The notes: generated by a model from the letters alone, not told the origin. Shown: positions 16,535 to 26,499, counted from the first letter of the stretch. The stretch: 64,000 nucleotides of DNA from Nevskia sp. (GCA_023229645.1 JALNYU010000011.1:1-64000); one strand, 5' to 3'. Program-made: numbers and translations.

Positions 16535-17098
16535 GTGAATATTATCGATACCCCGATGGACTGGACCGCACTACGCGGTCAACCGTTTGAGTTGCTGCAG
16601 GCGCTTGAGCGCCGGTTGCGCGCCTCACGGCTGGATCTCACTTCAACCGAAACCAATGCCTGGGTTGGCCTTGGCTTTCGCTTGCATAACTACTGGCTGG
16701 TGACGCCGCGCGAAGACGTACGCGAAGTTACCGTTGTGCCGCGCTTAACGCGCGTGCCGGGCGCCAAGCCCTGGCTTTGCGGTGTTGCCAACGTGCGTGG
16801 CAACTTGCTGCCGGTGACCGATTTGGCACAGCTGGTTGGGTTGCCGCGTGTGGTTGATAGCCGCAATCGCCGCGTGCTCGTGCTCAATATCGAAGGTGTA
16901 CCCACGGGTTTTCTGGTCGACGAAGTGGCGGGCTACCGACAATTTGCACCGGCCGACCAGCGCCATGAATTGACGACCAACGCAGCGCAGCTCGCGCCGT
17001 ATTTGCTCGGCGGCTTTCATCGCGAAAATCGTGATTGGTTGGTGCTTTCGCTGCGCAAATTGGCGCGCGCTGATGTTTTCGCTCACGCCGGAGCGTGA
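16535..17098 (+). CDS. pilI: CheW-like adaptor PilI
   Basis: The 187-residue protein should couple the receptor PilJ to the kinase ChpA. A CheW domain covers about residues 40-180 and contains NYWLVTPREDVREV, WLCGVANVRGNLLPVTDLAQL and the GFLVDEVAGYRQF strand. The start is GTG at 16535. Its stop TGA overlaps the beginning of chpA (GTGAGAATG), so the two are coupled. In related loci pilJ follows pilI; here chpA follows directly. Confidence 0.92.
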   Translation: MNIIDTPMDWTALRGQPFELLQALERRLRASRLDLTSTETNAWVGLGFRLHNYWLVTPREDVREVTVVPRLTRVPGAKPWLCGVANVRGNLLPVTDLAQLVGLPRVVDSRNRRVLVLNIEGVPTGFLVDEVAGYRQFAPADQRHELTTNAAQLAPYLLGGFHRENRDWLVLSLRKLARADVFAHAGA

Positions 17099-20000
17099 GA
17101 ATGAATACGAGCTTGAATACGGAAATTGAAATCCCGCGGCCGCAGCTGGTAAATGGCCTACATTGGGTTCGCAGCGAGTTGGAGCTGAGTCTGGCGCGCG
17201 CGCGCGCGGCGCTGGAACAGCATCTCGAGGCGCCGGAAGACGCCCAGCCGCTACAAAGCGCGGGTGATGAGTTGCAGGTTGTACGTGGCACGCTGAGCAT
17301 GATCCAGTGCTTCGGCGCAGCGCGTTTTGCCGAAGAAATGGTGCAGCTACTCCACGCGCTGCAAGATGGCCGGGTCGGCGAGCATGACGCGGCCTATTCG
17401 GCACTGTCTGGCGCCACGCTGCAGTTGTCGGACTATCTCGATTTGCTTGGCCGAGGTGAGCAGGATCGAGTGCTGGTCTTGCAGCCGGCGCTGAACGAAT
17501 TGCGCGCCGCACGCGGCGAGCCGCTGCAGACCGAAGCGGAGCTATTTGCTGCGCAAGCACGGGCCGAAGGCTTGGCGCCGGTTACGCGCGAAGCGCGAGG
17601 AAGCCGCGATAGCGCGAGCGCGCAGCTGCTCGCGAAGCAGGAATTGCCGGCATTTCAGAACGCGTTTCTGCAATGGTTTCGCGGCGCCAGCACTGCCGAC
17701 GCGCTAGCACGGATGGAGCGCATCGCCTATGCGATTGCTGATACCGTCGACAACACTGAGCTGAACACAATTTGGTCGGCTTATGCGGCGCTGGCCGAAA
17801 GCTTGCGCGGCTACGGCGCTGGCGATTCGCTGGAGCTCAAGCGCCTGTTCGGGCGCGCCGGCACACAGCTGAAATTACTCGCAGAAGCGGGTGAAGCAGA
17901 GGCCGCAGCACGCACCGGGGATACCGCGTACAGCCTGTTATTCCAGTTGTCGCGGGCACCGCAACCGAGTTCGCGCGCGCAGGCGCTGCTATCCCGTTTT
18001 GATATTGCGCGGCACTTACCGAGCACAGCCAAAATCGATGAGCTGCGGCGCCGCTTGCGCGGGCCGGGTAGCAGCATACTTGACCGCGTCTACGCCGAAA
18101 TTCGGCAAGATTTTGCGGCGATTAAAGACGGTATCGACCTCGTTGTGCGCACCAGCGGCCGCGCCACCACCGATCTTGCGACCGCGCCGGCGCGCCTACG
18201 CAATTTGGCAAAAACGCTTAGTGCATTGGGTTTGCCGCTGCCGCAGCAGGTGTTGATCAATCAGGCTGCCGTGCTGGAAGCCGGCACGCCAGACGCGATC
18301 AGCTGGATGGAAGTGGCAACCGCAATTTTGCGCGTTGAGCACAGCCTGGAGGAGGCTTTATTCCGAGCGCTCGGACGCCACGGCGGCGACATGCCGCGCG
18401 CGTATGACGAGATCGAAACCGAGATCCCGCACGCGCAAGACCTACGCGCCAGCGCCAAGGCGCTGTTGCGCGAAGCGCTAATCAATTTGGCGCAAATGAA
18501 AGCCGGGGTCGATGCCTTCCTAAAGGACGGCACTGCCGACGCCTTGGCTGAAGGCCCGAAGCTGCTGCACGAGTTAAGTGCCGCGCTAATTATCCTCGAT
18601 CAAATTCGCGCTGCCGGTTTGGTCGCGCAGCTCGAACGTTACATCGCCAGCGGCGCGTTGGAGCGCGCGCAGGATTCTCGTTTCGGTCAGGAGCGGTTTG
18701 CTGACGCTATTGCCTGTGTCGAGCTTTACCTCGAAGCGCTGCGCGATGGCCTGCCAAGCCCGGCCAAGATTGTTGACGACTTAGTGTTCTACGTCGGTCG
18801 TCTTGAATTCATCGCCCCGGTTGTCGAAACCCCAGTCGTCGCGGCGGACAAGCCGCCGATGACGGCGGAAGAAGAAATTGCCGAGCTGGAAGCCATGTTG
18901 ATGGCGCCGCTGGCGGATCCGGAAGAGGAGGTTCCGCCCGTTATTGCGGCGGCGCAAGAGACGGCGCCCGCGCCGGTTGTGCCGGCGCCAGCATCGGCAC
19001 CTGTGGCCGACGGCATTGATCCCGAGATGCGGGATATCTTCATCGAAGAAGCCGGCGAAGTGCTGGATGATCTACGCCGCCAGTTGCCGCAATTCCGCCG
19101 CGATCCGAGCAACCGCGAAATCCTGGCGACAGTCCGGCGCGCATTCCACACGCTGAAAGGCAGCGGCCGCATGGTTGGTGCGTTGCGTATCGGCGAATTC
19201 GCGTGGGCGATTGAAAACGCTCTGAATCGTTGCCTCGAAGGCGCATTACCGTTGCGGGCGCCGGTGTTTGAGTTGGTGACCGACGCGATTGAGCAGCTGC
19301 CCGGCTTAATTGAAAACTTCCGCGGAGAAGGCAGCGAAGACAGCGAAGCGGCAGCGCTCATGCAGCGCGCTACTGACTTGATCAATGCCGGTGCCGAAGC
19401 GCCGGAACCGGATGTCCGCGCCGTATTCTGCGACGACGCGCGCGAACGCCTCGCCTTTGTCCAGCGTTGGCTGGAAGGTCAGGATCTGCGCGATAGTGAG
19501 TTCGAAGTTGAGCCGGAAGCCATTCGCGCGTTCCATACGCTGAAAGGCAGCGCCGCGGTGGTGAACGCGGTTTCGATCAGCCGTGTTTCGTCGGCGATCG
19601 AAAATTATCTGAACAATTTGCGGACGCATGGCCGATTGTTACCGCCGCCGGCACTGGCGTTACTTGCGGATGCGGTGCAGGCCTTACGCGGTTGGGTCGA
19701 GGCATTGGCGACCGATACTTGGGTCGACGACGGCGCCGCCGCTGAGTGGCAGCGCCGTATCGATAGCTTGAATCGCGTCCCCGCCGAAATTGAAGCTGAC
19801 GACGACGAAACGCCGAAACCCGCCGTGGTGCCGGTCAATGGCGCTTTTGCGATTGCGACACTCGATACACTGCAATTCCTCGAAGCGCGCGCCCGGGCCT
19901 GGTCCGGCCGGCCGGCACAGTCGGAAGCGGCGGCGCTGCGTGAAAGTTTCGATAAATTAGCGGACTCCGCTGATACCGTTCACAGCGTGCCGTTGGCATC

Positions 20001-23000
20001 GCTAATGCGGGCACTCGCTGGGCGTTTGGTGGCTTGGGCGGAGCCCGGCGCCGCCGAGCCTGATGCAGCGTTCTTTGTGCAGCTGTTAGACATCGTCGAG
20101 GGCTTGTATCAGCAGCTAGATCTCTACCGGGAAGGCGCGCTGACGCTGCCAACTGAGTCGGGGCATGAGGATCCGTCAGCGCCGAGCACGGCGCTTTGGC
20201 TTGCCCGCGTGCGTGCGCTGCCGCAGCCGATGGCCGTTGAAGCCACAGCCGCACAGCCGGAACTGGAAGCCGAGGCAACGCCGGACGTTGAAATGGAGGT
20301 CGTGTCTGAAGCGATCACGCTGACGATGGCGCCAGACGTTGAGGACGATGAGGTCATCGAACTCAGCAGCGATACGCGGCTCGATGCGATGCCCGAATCT
20401 GCTGACGAAGAGGCGATGGCACCGGTCGCTACCGCGCCTGGGCTTGAGCCGACAGCGATGGCGGTCGTCGTTCAAGCAGAACCGTTCCCAGAGATCGACG
20501 AAGAACTGCTCGAAATTTTCTCCGGCGAAGCCGAGGAAATTCTCGAAGCGCTGCAGACACACCTCGCTGCCTGGACAAGCGAACCTTATCTTGCCGAGCC
20601 GCTGAACGAATTACGGCGCAGCTTGCACACCTTGAAAGGCAGTGCGCGCACGGCCGGCGCAAACGATATCGGTCACGTTGCGCATTACCTCGAAACGCTG
20701 CTTGATCGGCCCGAAGTGCAGCCGCTGGCGCTATTGCAGCGACAATTGCAGGCCGGATTCGACGGCGTACACGATCAGCTCGACGGTCTGCAACGCGGCA
20801 TCGGCGTTTCCGCCGAAACGGTACTGAAGGCTATCGCCGCAATGTCTCCGCCAGCGGCGGAGCAGGCGGCTGGCGACGCCGTATCGGAGTTGGTCACCGA
20901 GGTTACGCTGGAAACTGTGCCGGAAATGGCGGAGGTGGAAGATTCCGCTCCGGTTGCGGCCGAAGAAGAAATTGTAGCGCTCAAAATCGAGGCGCCCGAA
21001 ATGGCGGTGGAACCGCCCGCCGATATTGATGTGATCGAAACGGTTGAGATTTCGGATGCCGATATCGATGTAGAAGCAATCGAAGCGCTTAGCACGCCAG
21101 CGGTTGTCGATGAGGTTTCAGCGCCGCCGGCTGGGGCAGTGTCGGATCTTGATGTAATCGAGATGCCGGGTGTCGTTGCCGAATCAGTGCTCGCTGAGCC
21201 GGAGATGGCGAACGCGGAAGTGCCGGGCGAACCGCCGATGATGGCTGAGGCCGCGCCAGCTGAGCTGCCCGAGCCGGAACCCGTCGCCGAAGCTGAGCCG
21301 CCGGTGATGCCGGTCGTCGAGCCTAGCGTTATGGCGGAAATACCGTCTGGCGCCGGTTTCGATCAAGAGTTGAGCGATATTTTTGCCGCCGAGGCGACTG
21401 AGCTTCTGGAAGTGCTCGAATCCTGTTTCGAGGGCTGGCAGGAAGGCGATACCGGCGAAAGCCTGCGCAACTTGCAGCGTGCGTTGCATACGCTGAAAGG
21501 CGGCGCGCGCATGGCCGGGATCGACGTCATGGGCGACGTTGTGCACGAGTTGGAAACGCAGGTTACGGCTGCGTCCAGCGAGTTCCCAGGCCCGGAAACG
21601 TTCACCGCGCTGCGTGCGCAGCTGGAAAAGCTGCAGCGGATGCACGATCAAATTCGCCGTGGCGAAGCCCAGCTGCTCGCTGCGTCGCAGGCGGCCATCG
21701 AAGCAGCGCCCGCAGCGCCGGTGATGCCGACGGTTGCCACCAATGTGCAGTGGTCGCCGCAGCTATTCTGGCAGCCGGACGACGAAGCAGGCGGGTTCGC
21801 TGCCGCGCGCGCCGAAACGGCGCGGGTGCCAGTCGACGTGCTCGATACAATGTTGAACGAGGCCGGTGAGATCTCGATTTACCGCTCGCGCCTCGAAGAG
21901 CTGAACACCAATCTGAAAACGCAGCTGCACGAAATGGCGCAAACCATCGCCCGTGTGCGCGAACAGCTGCGGCAGATGGATATCGAAACCGAAGCGCAGA
22001 TTGCGGCGCGCGGCCTGGTCGGCACTGGCGCCGGCACGCTCGATCGTTATGCGCAGGATTTCGATCCGCTGGAAATGGACCGGTACTCGCGTATGCAGGA
22101 ATTGTCGCGCGCGCTGGCCGAGTCGAACAACGATTTGCTATCGCTGCAGGCGACGATGGACGAGTCCGTCGGTGGCGCTGAAACGCTGCTACAACAACAG
22201 AGCCGAATCACCACCGAAGTTCAGCAGGGTTTGATGGGCACGTTGATGGTGCCCTTCGCGCGTCAAGTACAGCGTCTCTTACGCGTTGTCCGCCAGACCG
22301 CGCAGGAAAACGGCAAGCAAGCAGACCTGCAGTTCATCGGCGCTGAATCGGAGCTGGATCGCAACGTACTCGAACGCATGACGGCGCCGCTGGAGCATTT
22401 GCTGCGCAACGCGGTTGTGCACGGCGTTGAAGAGCCGGCAACGCGTATCGCGGCTGGCAAGTCAGCGGGCGGCACGATCCAGATCCGCCTGCGTCGTGAA
22501 GGCTCGCAGTTGCTGGTCGAAGTGGCCGATGACGGCGCAGGTTTGAACTTCACCGCTATTCGCAATAAAGCCGTCGAACGCGGTTTGATGCTCGCCGATG
22601 CCCAGCTTTCGAACGATGCGCTGGCACGGTTTATTTTCGAGCCCGGCTTCTCAACTGCGCGCGCACTAACGCAAGACGCCGGTCGTGGTATCGGTATGGA
22701 TGTTGTCGCGAGCGAGGTCAAGCAACTCGGCGGCACTTTGGAACTGCGCTCGGATTACGGTCAGGGCACGCGGTTCTTGGTCCGTTTGCCGCTGACTTTG
22801 GCGGTATCGCAGGCGCTGTTGGTGGATATCGGCGACGAAACCTACGCGATTCCGCTGCCCAGCATCGAAGGTGTGGGCCGTATTCAGCGTACCGAACTGG
22901 CGAATTACTACCAGCCGGATGGTCCGAGCTTTAATTACGGCGGCCGGGATTACCACGTCAGCTATCTCGGCGATTATCTCAATATGCCGCGTCCGCACGA

Positions 23001-23664
23001 CGGCGAATCGCGCACAGTGACGGTGATTTTGATCCGTCTCTCCGAAGGTTTATCTGAGAACGCCGAGCGGCGCGTGGCTTTGGTCGTCGATCACATGATC
23101 GGCAACCGCGAAATTGTCTCGAAAGCCGTCGGTCCGCAGGTGAGTTCGGTCGTCGGTATCGCTGGCGCCACCATTCTCGCCGACGGTCGCGTCGTGATGA
23201 TTCTGGACGTTCCGGCGCTGATCATTGAAGCGGCGCGTAAAGCCTTGCTGGCTGAGGCAACGAGCCGGATCGAGACCAAAGTCGTCGAGATCCGCGACAC
23301 GATTATGGTCGTCGACGACTCGATCACGATGCGCCGTGTCGCCGAGCGCTTGCTGACGCGCCAGGGCTATCGTGTGGTGACGGCGAAGGACGGCCTTGAT
23401 GCCATCGCGCTGCTACAGACGGAAAATCCGGTTTCGGTGCTGCTCGATATTGAAATGCCGCGCGCGGACGGTTTTGAAGTCGCGGCATTTATTCGCAATA
23501 ACAGCCGACTGCGGAGCGTGCCAATCATCATGATTACCTCCCGTTCCGGCGAGAAACACCGCGAGCGCGCGCATAGCCTCGGCGTCGATCGTTATTTGAT
23601 TAAGCCGTACCAGGAAGAGCAATTGCTGGCCGAAGTTAACGCCGTGCGGGGGCAAGCGCGATGA
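17095..23664 (+). CDS. chpA: Hybrid chemotaxis kinase ChpA with four Hpt domains and a receiver
   Basis: This 2189-residue protein is the central CheA-like kinase of the pilus chemosensory system. Phosphotransfer domains are seen at His685 (HTLKGSGR), His814 (HTLKGSAA), His1178 (HTLKGSAR) and His1465 (HTLKGGAR). They are separated by long acidic, Pro/Val/Glu-rich linkers at about 590-640, 1030-1130 and 1260-1425. A P3-like coiled segment follows (about 1580-1700), then the ATPase N-box LLRNAVVHGVEEP at 1769-1781, a CheW domain (about 1895-2040) and a receiver with Asp2118 in LLDIEMPRADG. Pseudomonas ChpA has more phosphotransfer modules, so this is a simpler version; I saw no further His motif in the first 650 residues. 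The start is GTG 17095 or ATG 17101. Confidence 0.93.
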   Translation: MRMNTSLNTEIEIPRPQLVNGLHWVRSELELSLARARAALEQHLEAPEDAQPLQSAGDELQVVRGTLSMIQCFGAARFAEEMVQLLHALQDGRVGEHDAAYSALSGATLQLSDYLDLLGRGEQDRVLVLQPALNELRAARGEPLQTEAELFAAQARAEGLAPVTREARGSRDSASAQLLAKQELPAFQNAFLQWFRGASTADALARMERIAYAIADTVDNTELNTIWSAYAALAESLRGYGAGDSLELKRLFGRAGTQLKLLAEAGEAEAAARTGDTAYSLLFQLSRAPQPSSRAQALLSRFDIARHLPSTAKIDELRRRLRGPGSSILDRVYAEIRQDFAAIKDGIDLVVRTSGRATTDLATAPARLRNLAKTLSALGLPLPQQVLINQAAVLEAGTPDAISWMEVATAILRVEHSLEEALFRALGRHGGDMPRAYDEIETEIPHAQDLRASAKALLREALINLAQMKAGVDAFLKDGTADALAEGPKLLHELSAALIILDQIRAAGLVAQLERYIASGALERAQDSRFGQERFADAIACVELYLEALRDGLPSPAKIVDDLVFYVGRLEFIAPVVETPVVAADKPPMTAEEEIAELEAMLMAPLADPEEEVPPVIAAAQETAPAPVVPAPASAPVADGIDPEMRDIFIEEAGEVLDDLRRQLPQFRRDPSNREILATVRRAFHTLKGSGRMVGALRIGEFAWAIENALNRCLEGALPLRAPVFELVTDAIEQLPGLIENFRGEGSEDSEAAALMQRATDLINAGAEAPEPDVRAVFCDDARERLAFVQRWLEGQDLRDSEFEVEPEAIRAFHTLKGSAAVVNAVSISRVSSAIENYLNNLRTHGRLLPPPALALLADAVQALRGWVEALATDTWVDDGAAAEWQRRIDSLNRVPAEIEADDDETPKPAVVPVNGAFAIATLDTLQFLEARARAWSGRPAQSEAAALRESFDKLADSADTVHSVPLASLMRALAGRLVAWAEPGAAEPDAAFFVQLLDIVEGLYQQLDLYREGALTLPTESGHEDPSAPSTALWLARVRALPQPMAVEATAAQPELEAEATPDVEMEVVSEAITLTMAPDVEDDEVIELSSDTRLDAMPESADEEAMAPVATAPGLEPTAMAVVVQAEPFPEIDEELLEIFSGEAEEILEALQTHLAAWTSEPYLAEPLNELRRSLHTLKGSARTAGANDIGHVAHYLETLLDRPEVQPLALLQRQLQAGFDGVHDQLDGLQRGIGVSAETVLKAIAAMSPPAAEQAAGDAVSELVTEVTLETVPEMAEVEDSAPVAAEEEIVALKIEAPEMAVEPPADIDVIETVEISDADIDVEAIEALSTPAVVDEVSAPPAGAVSDLDVIEMPGVVAESVLAEPEMANAEVPGEPPMMAEAAPAELPEPEPVAEAEPPVMPVVEPSVMAEIPSGAGFDQELSDIFAAEATELLEVLESCFEGWQEGDTGESLRNLQRALHTLKGGARMAGIDVMGDVVHELETQVTAASSEFPGPETFTALRAQLEKLQRMHDQIRRGEAQLLAASQAAIEAAPAAPVMPTVATNVQWSPQLFWQPDDEAGGFAAARAETARVPVDVLDTMLNEAGEISIYRSRLEELNTNLKTQLHEMAQTIARVREQLRQMDIETEAQIAARGLVGTGAGTLDRYAQDFDPLEMDRYSRMQELSRALAESNNDLLSLQATMDESVGGAETLLQQQSRITTEVQQGLMGTLMVPFARQVQRLLRVVRQTAQENGKQADLQFIGAESELDRNVLERMTAPLEHLLRNAVVHGVEEPATRIAAGKSAGGTIQIRLRREGSQLLVEVADDGAGLNFTAIRNKAVERGLMLADAQLSNDALARFIFEPGFSTARALTQDAGRGIGMDVVASEVKQLGGTLELRSDYGQGTRFLVRLPLTLAVSQALLVDIGDETYAIPLPSIEGVGRIQRTELANYYQPDGPSFNYGGRDYHVSYLGDYLNMPRPHDGESRTVTVILIRLSEGLSENAERRVALVVDHMIGNREIVSKAVGPQVSSVVGIAGATILADGRVVMILDVPALIIEAARKALLAEATSRIETKVVEIRDTIMVVDDSITMRRVAERLLTRQGYRVVTAKDGLDAIALLQTENPVSVLLDIEMPRADGFEVAAFIRNNSRLRSVPIIMITSRSGEKHRERAHSLGVDRYLIKPYQEEQLLAEVNAVRGQAR

Positions 23665-24155
23665 GTACGATGCCACGGCCGGCAGTTAACGCCGAGCAAG
23701 TCTATGCAGTGCTTGTGACCCTACAAAATGACACGCTGCTATTGCCTAACTTAGGCATCGCCGAGGTTATTTCCCGCGAAGGCCTAAAGCCGCCATCGGC
23801 TGCGGCGCCAGACTGGTACGCGGGCAAACTTACTTGGCAGGGGCAGTCGATTCCGGTAGCGAGCTTCGAGCGTCTGAATGGCGCCGACGTTGAGGGCAGC
23901 GGGCGGCGCTCGCGCGTTGTTGTCATCAATGCGATTGGTAATCAGCTTTCGGGCGGCCGGTATGGTTTGCTCTGCGAGGGGTATCCGCATCTGGTCACGA
24001 TCCAGCGCGAGTCGATACGCAGCGCTGAAGCACGCCCGAGCGATAATCCTGAACTGGCGTTGGCGCGTGTTCTGGTGGCAAGTCGAACGCTGGTGATCCC
24101 GAATCTCGAATACATCGAAACTCAGCTTGCAACTGTATTGGCGACGTTGAGCTAA
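23661..24155 (+). CDS. chpC: CheW-like protein ChpC
   Basis: A 164-residue CheW-domain protein overlapping the chpA stop by four bases (ATGA). Recognisable strands are EQVYAVLVTLQNDTLLLPN, the TWQGQSIPVASFERLNG segment and the C-terminal RTLVIPNLEYIETQL. In Pseudomonas chpC is a second adaptor thought to link extra receptors to the array. No pilK (CheR) or chpB (CheB) gene follows, so receptor methylation enzymes for this system are not encoded here. The next gene is unrelated. Confidence 0.82.
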   Translation: MSTMPRPAVNAEQVYAVLVTLQNDTLLLPNLGIAEVISREGLKPPSAAAPDWYAGKLTWQGQSIPVASFERLNGADVEGSGRRSRVVVINAIGNQLSGGRYGLLCEGYPHLVTIQRESIRSAEARPSDNPELALARVLVASRTLVIPNLEYIETQLATVLATLS

Positions 24156-24224
24156 TTCGCTGTAAATAGCGGCGCGGTTTACTCGGTCATGACGCCACGC
24201 CGGGTTTTGACGCGCAAGGAAGCG

Positions 24225-25037
24225 ATGAAATCAATGAAAGCGCTGCTCTGCCTGTGGTTGCTTGTCGTGTTGCCAGCTGCGGCATTTTCGGCCCGCGCTG
24301 CGCAAGGCTTGCTGTTAGAGGACCTGACCTGGCCTGAAGCGGAGCAGGCGCTGGGGCCGAGTCGCGTTGTGGTTATCCCACTCGGCGCCGCGGCCAAAGA
24401 ACATGGTCCACATCTACGCCTGAAGAACGATTGGCTGATTGCAGAGTATCTAAAAAACCGCGTTCTAGCTGCCGCCGATGTTGTCATAGCGCCAACAATC
24501 AACTACGCGTTTTATCCCGCCTTTGTTGAGTACCCAGGGTCGACAACGCTGCGATTGGAAACAACCCGCGATCTCATCGTCGATGTTTGCCGCAGCCTTG
24601 CGCATTTCGGTCCGCGGCGTTTCTACATCATCAATACTGGTGTTTCGACCTTGCGGGCGCTGAAGCCAGCCGCCGAAATCTTGGCCAGCGAAGGGATCAC
24701 GCTGCGGTTTACCGATCTCCTGAAAATCATGGCGCCGGTCGAAAAAGCGGTCGCACAACAGCCGGGCGGCACCCATGCTGATGAAATCGAGACGTCGATT
24801 ATGCAGTACATCGCGCCGGATTCGGTTGATATGAGTAAGGCGGTGAAGGACTATCACCCTGAAAAAGGCACGGGCGGTTTAACCCGTGATCCCCAAGCCG
24901 ATGGCGTCTATTCCGCGACTGGAATCTGGGGCGATCCAACCCTGGCGACACGAGAGAAAGGCGAAAAGCTAACCGAGGCGCTTGTTAGCGGCATTCTGGC
25001 AGAGGTCGAGCAACTCCAGCGCAGCACAAAGCGCTAG
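24225..25037 (+). CDS. Exported creatininase-family amidohydrolase
   Basis: The 270-residue product has the creatininase fold. The metal-binding PLGAAAKEHGPHL segment lies at about 54-66 and the GGTHADEIETS segment near 186-196, matching the family's E-x-H-G and H-A-x-x-x-E-T-S motifs. Residues 1-26 form a signal peptide (MKSMKALLCLWLLVVLPAAA), so it is probably periplasmic, unlike cytoplasmic creatininase itself. ATG at 24225 has AAGGA four bases upstream and is preferred over the ATG twelve codons earlier. The substrate is unknown; family members act on creatinine or on formamide-containing compounds in cofactor synthesis. Confidence 0.82.
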   Translation: MKSMKALLCLWLLVVLPAAAFSARAAQGLLLEDLTWPEAEQALGPSRVVVIPLGAAAKEHGPHLRLKNDWLIAEYLKNRVLAAADVVIAPTINYAFYPAFVEYPGSTTLRLETTRDLIVDVCRSLAHFGPRRFYIINTGVSTLRALKPAAEILASEGITLRFTDLLKIMAPVEKAVAQQPGGTHADEIETSIMQYIAPDSVDMSKAVKDYHPEKGTGGLTRDPQADGVYSATGIWGDPTLATREKGEKLTEALVSGILAEVEQLQRSTKR

Positions 25038-25044
25038 TCAGTCC

Positions 25045-25509
25045 ATGACAAATGTCGGCACATACATTGCCATCGTAGGTTCTCTGCTCGGCGTCATTGT
25101 TGGCGCGTTTCTTCAGAGCCATTTTCTTCGACGCAATCAAAAAGACACGCGTATTGCTGAGTGGCGAAACACTGCTTATTCAGACTTTCTAAATACGGTT
25201 GCCCAAGTTGCTACGGCGCAGCGCCATGGAAAGCGCGATGCCGTGTTGGAACAACTGGCGCGGCTATCAGATGCAAAGTCACGCATCTGTGTTTATGGAG
25301 ATCCGGCAGTAATAAGGGCGATCGCGGACTTCTGGAGGAAGGGTGCGACTCTACAAACAGAAGGAGAGATCCTTGCTTACACTAAAGTTTGCCTAGAGAT
25401 ACGTAAATCGGTTGGCGTTTCCAGCGCGCTGCGGTCTCCCGATATTTCCCAGCTTCTGTTCAATATTGACGTTCACGATGTCAAAACTCCTTCACAGAAT
25501 AAAGCCTAA
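25045..25509 (+). CDS. Small membrane-anchored protein of unknown function
   Basis: The 154-residue product has one N-terminal membrane helix (about residues 4-26, GTYIAIVGSLLGVIVGAFLQ) followed by a mostly helical, charged cytoplasmic part with no motif I recognise. ATG at 25045 lies seven bases past the stop of the creatininase-like gene, so the two may be co-transcribed. Base composition is slightly more AT-rich than the neighbours. The layout resembles many small one-helix proteins, and no function can be given. Confidence 0.6.
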   Translation: MTNVGTYIAIVGSLLGVIVGAFLQSHFLRRNQKDTRIAEWRNTAYSDFLNTVAQVATAQRHGKRDAVLEQLARLSDAKSRICVYGDPAVIRAIADFWRKGATLQTEGEILAYTKVCLEIRKSVGVSSALRSPDISQLLFNIDVHDVKTPSQNKA

Positions 25510-25566
25510 GGCAGCGTAACGTTTCTAACCGGCGCTCCAATCTGACAGCTACGCGGTTTGTTTACG

Positions 25567-26499
25567 TCAATCGCCAGCACGAGCCAACGCAGTCACCACT
25601 TCGAAGTACGGCGGCCGTGGGTCACGTGAGGTAATGCGGCAGGACTCAACCGTTAAGCCGGTGGCGGCTAGCCATTTTTCCAATACCTCCGGCATCACGC
25701 CCAGGTTGACGTGATCGTAGGCCTGCATCGCGGCTTCGTGGCTGTGGGCGTTTAGCGTTGCGACGATGAGTCGTCCGCCGGGGCGTAGCGTGCGCGCGGC
25801 TTCGTTGATGACGATGTCCGGCTTTTTTGCGTATTGCAGTGCGTGCATGAGAAAGACGTGATCGAACGAACGCGCGGCGAACGGCAGCGCGCGCATATCG
25901 GCTTGAAAATAGTCGACGTTGCCGATGCCGACGAGCCGCTTGCGCGCCGCTGCTAACACTTTTGCGCTGATGTCGGCGCAGGTGACGGTACGCGCGCGCT
26001 CGGCGATTAATTCGGCGAGCACGCCGTCGCCGGAAGCGACATCGAGGACGTCTCCGAGGTTGAGCAGGCCGATCAGCGCGCGCGCCGTGGCTTCCCAGGT
26101 GCGGCCGGGGGAGTAATGCAATTCCATGCGGCCGGCGACAGATTCGGCCCAGGTTTGGCCGTGGCTGCGAGCGCGCACAACTTGTTCAGCGCGCTCGCGG
26201 TCGATTTGCGAAAGCGGGTCTTCGAGCCGCTCGCGCATCACCGCCCAGAGTTCGGCCGCGCGGCCGCGCTCTGCGCTCAGCGAGTACTGCGCCGCGCCGC
26301 CGGTGCGCTGTGCTCGAACTAAACTGGCCCGGGTCAGGCGTGCTAAGTGGGTGGAAACACGGCTCTGCGCAAGGCCAGTGATTTCGGTTAACTCAGCCAC
26401 CGATAACGGCTGCGCTTCAAGTAAGAGCAGCAGCCGCAATCGGCTGGGATCGGCCAACAGACGCCATAATTCGGTGCTTTGCGCGATGCTGAGTTTCAT
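25567..26499 (-). CDS. ArsR-type HTH fused to a SAM-dependent methyltransferase
   Basis: The 310-residue protein joins an ArsR winged helix (about 1-90; recognition region VAELTEITGLAQSRVSTHLARL) to a class I methyltransferase (about 130-305; motif I GDVLDVASGDG, then VTCADISAKVLAAARKR). No metal-binding cysteine pair is seen in the HTH part, so it is probably not a metal sensor. Such fusions often regulate methionine/SAM-cycle genes in proteobacteria; that role is inferred from family knowledge, and no metH or ahcY is nearby. It is transcribed alone, downstream of the phasin terminator. Confidence 0.85.
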   Translation of the reverse strand: MKLSIAQSTELWRLLADPSRLRLLLLLEAQPLSVAELTEITGLAQSRVSTHLARLTRASLVRAQRTGGAAQYSLSAERGRAAELWAVMRERLEDPLSQIDRERAEQVVRARSHGQTWAESVAGRMELHYSPGRTWEATARALIGLLNLGDVLDVASGDGVLAELIAERARTVTCADISAKVLAAARKRLVGIGNVDYFQADMRALPFAARSFDHVFLMHALQYAKKPDIVINEAARTLRPGGRLIVATLNAHSHEAAMQAYDHVNLGVMPEVLEKWLAATGLTVESCRITSRDPRPPYFEVVTALARAGD

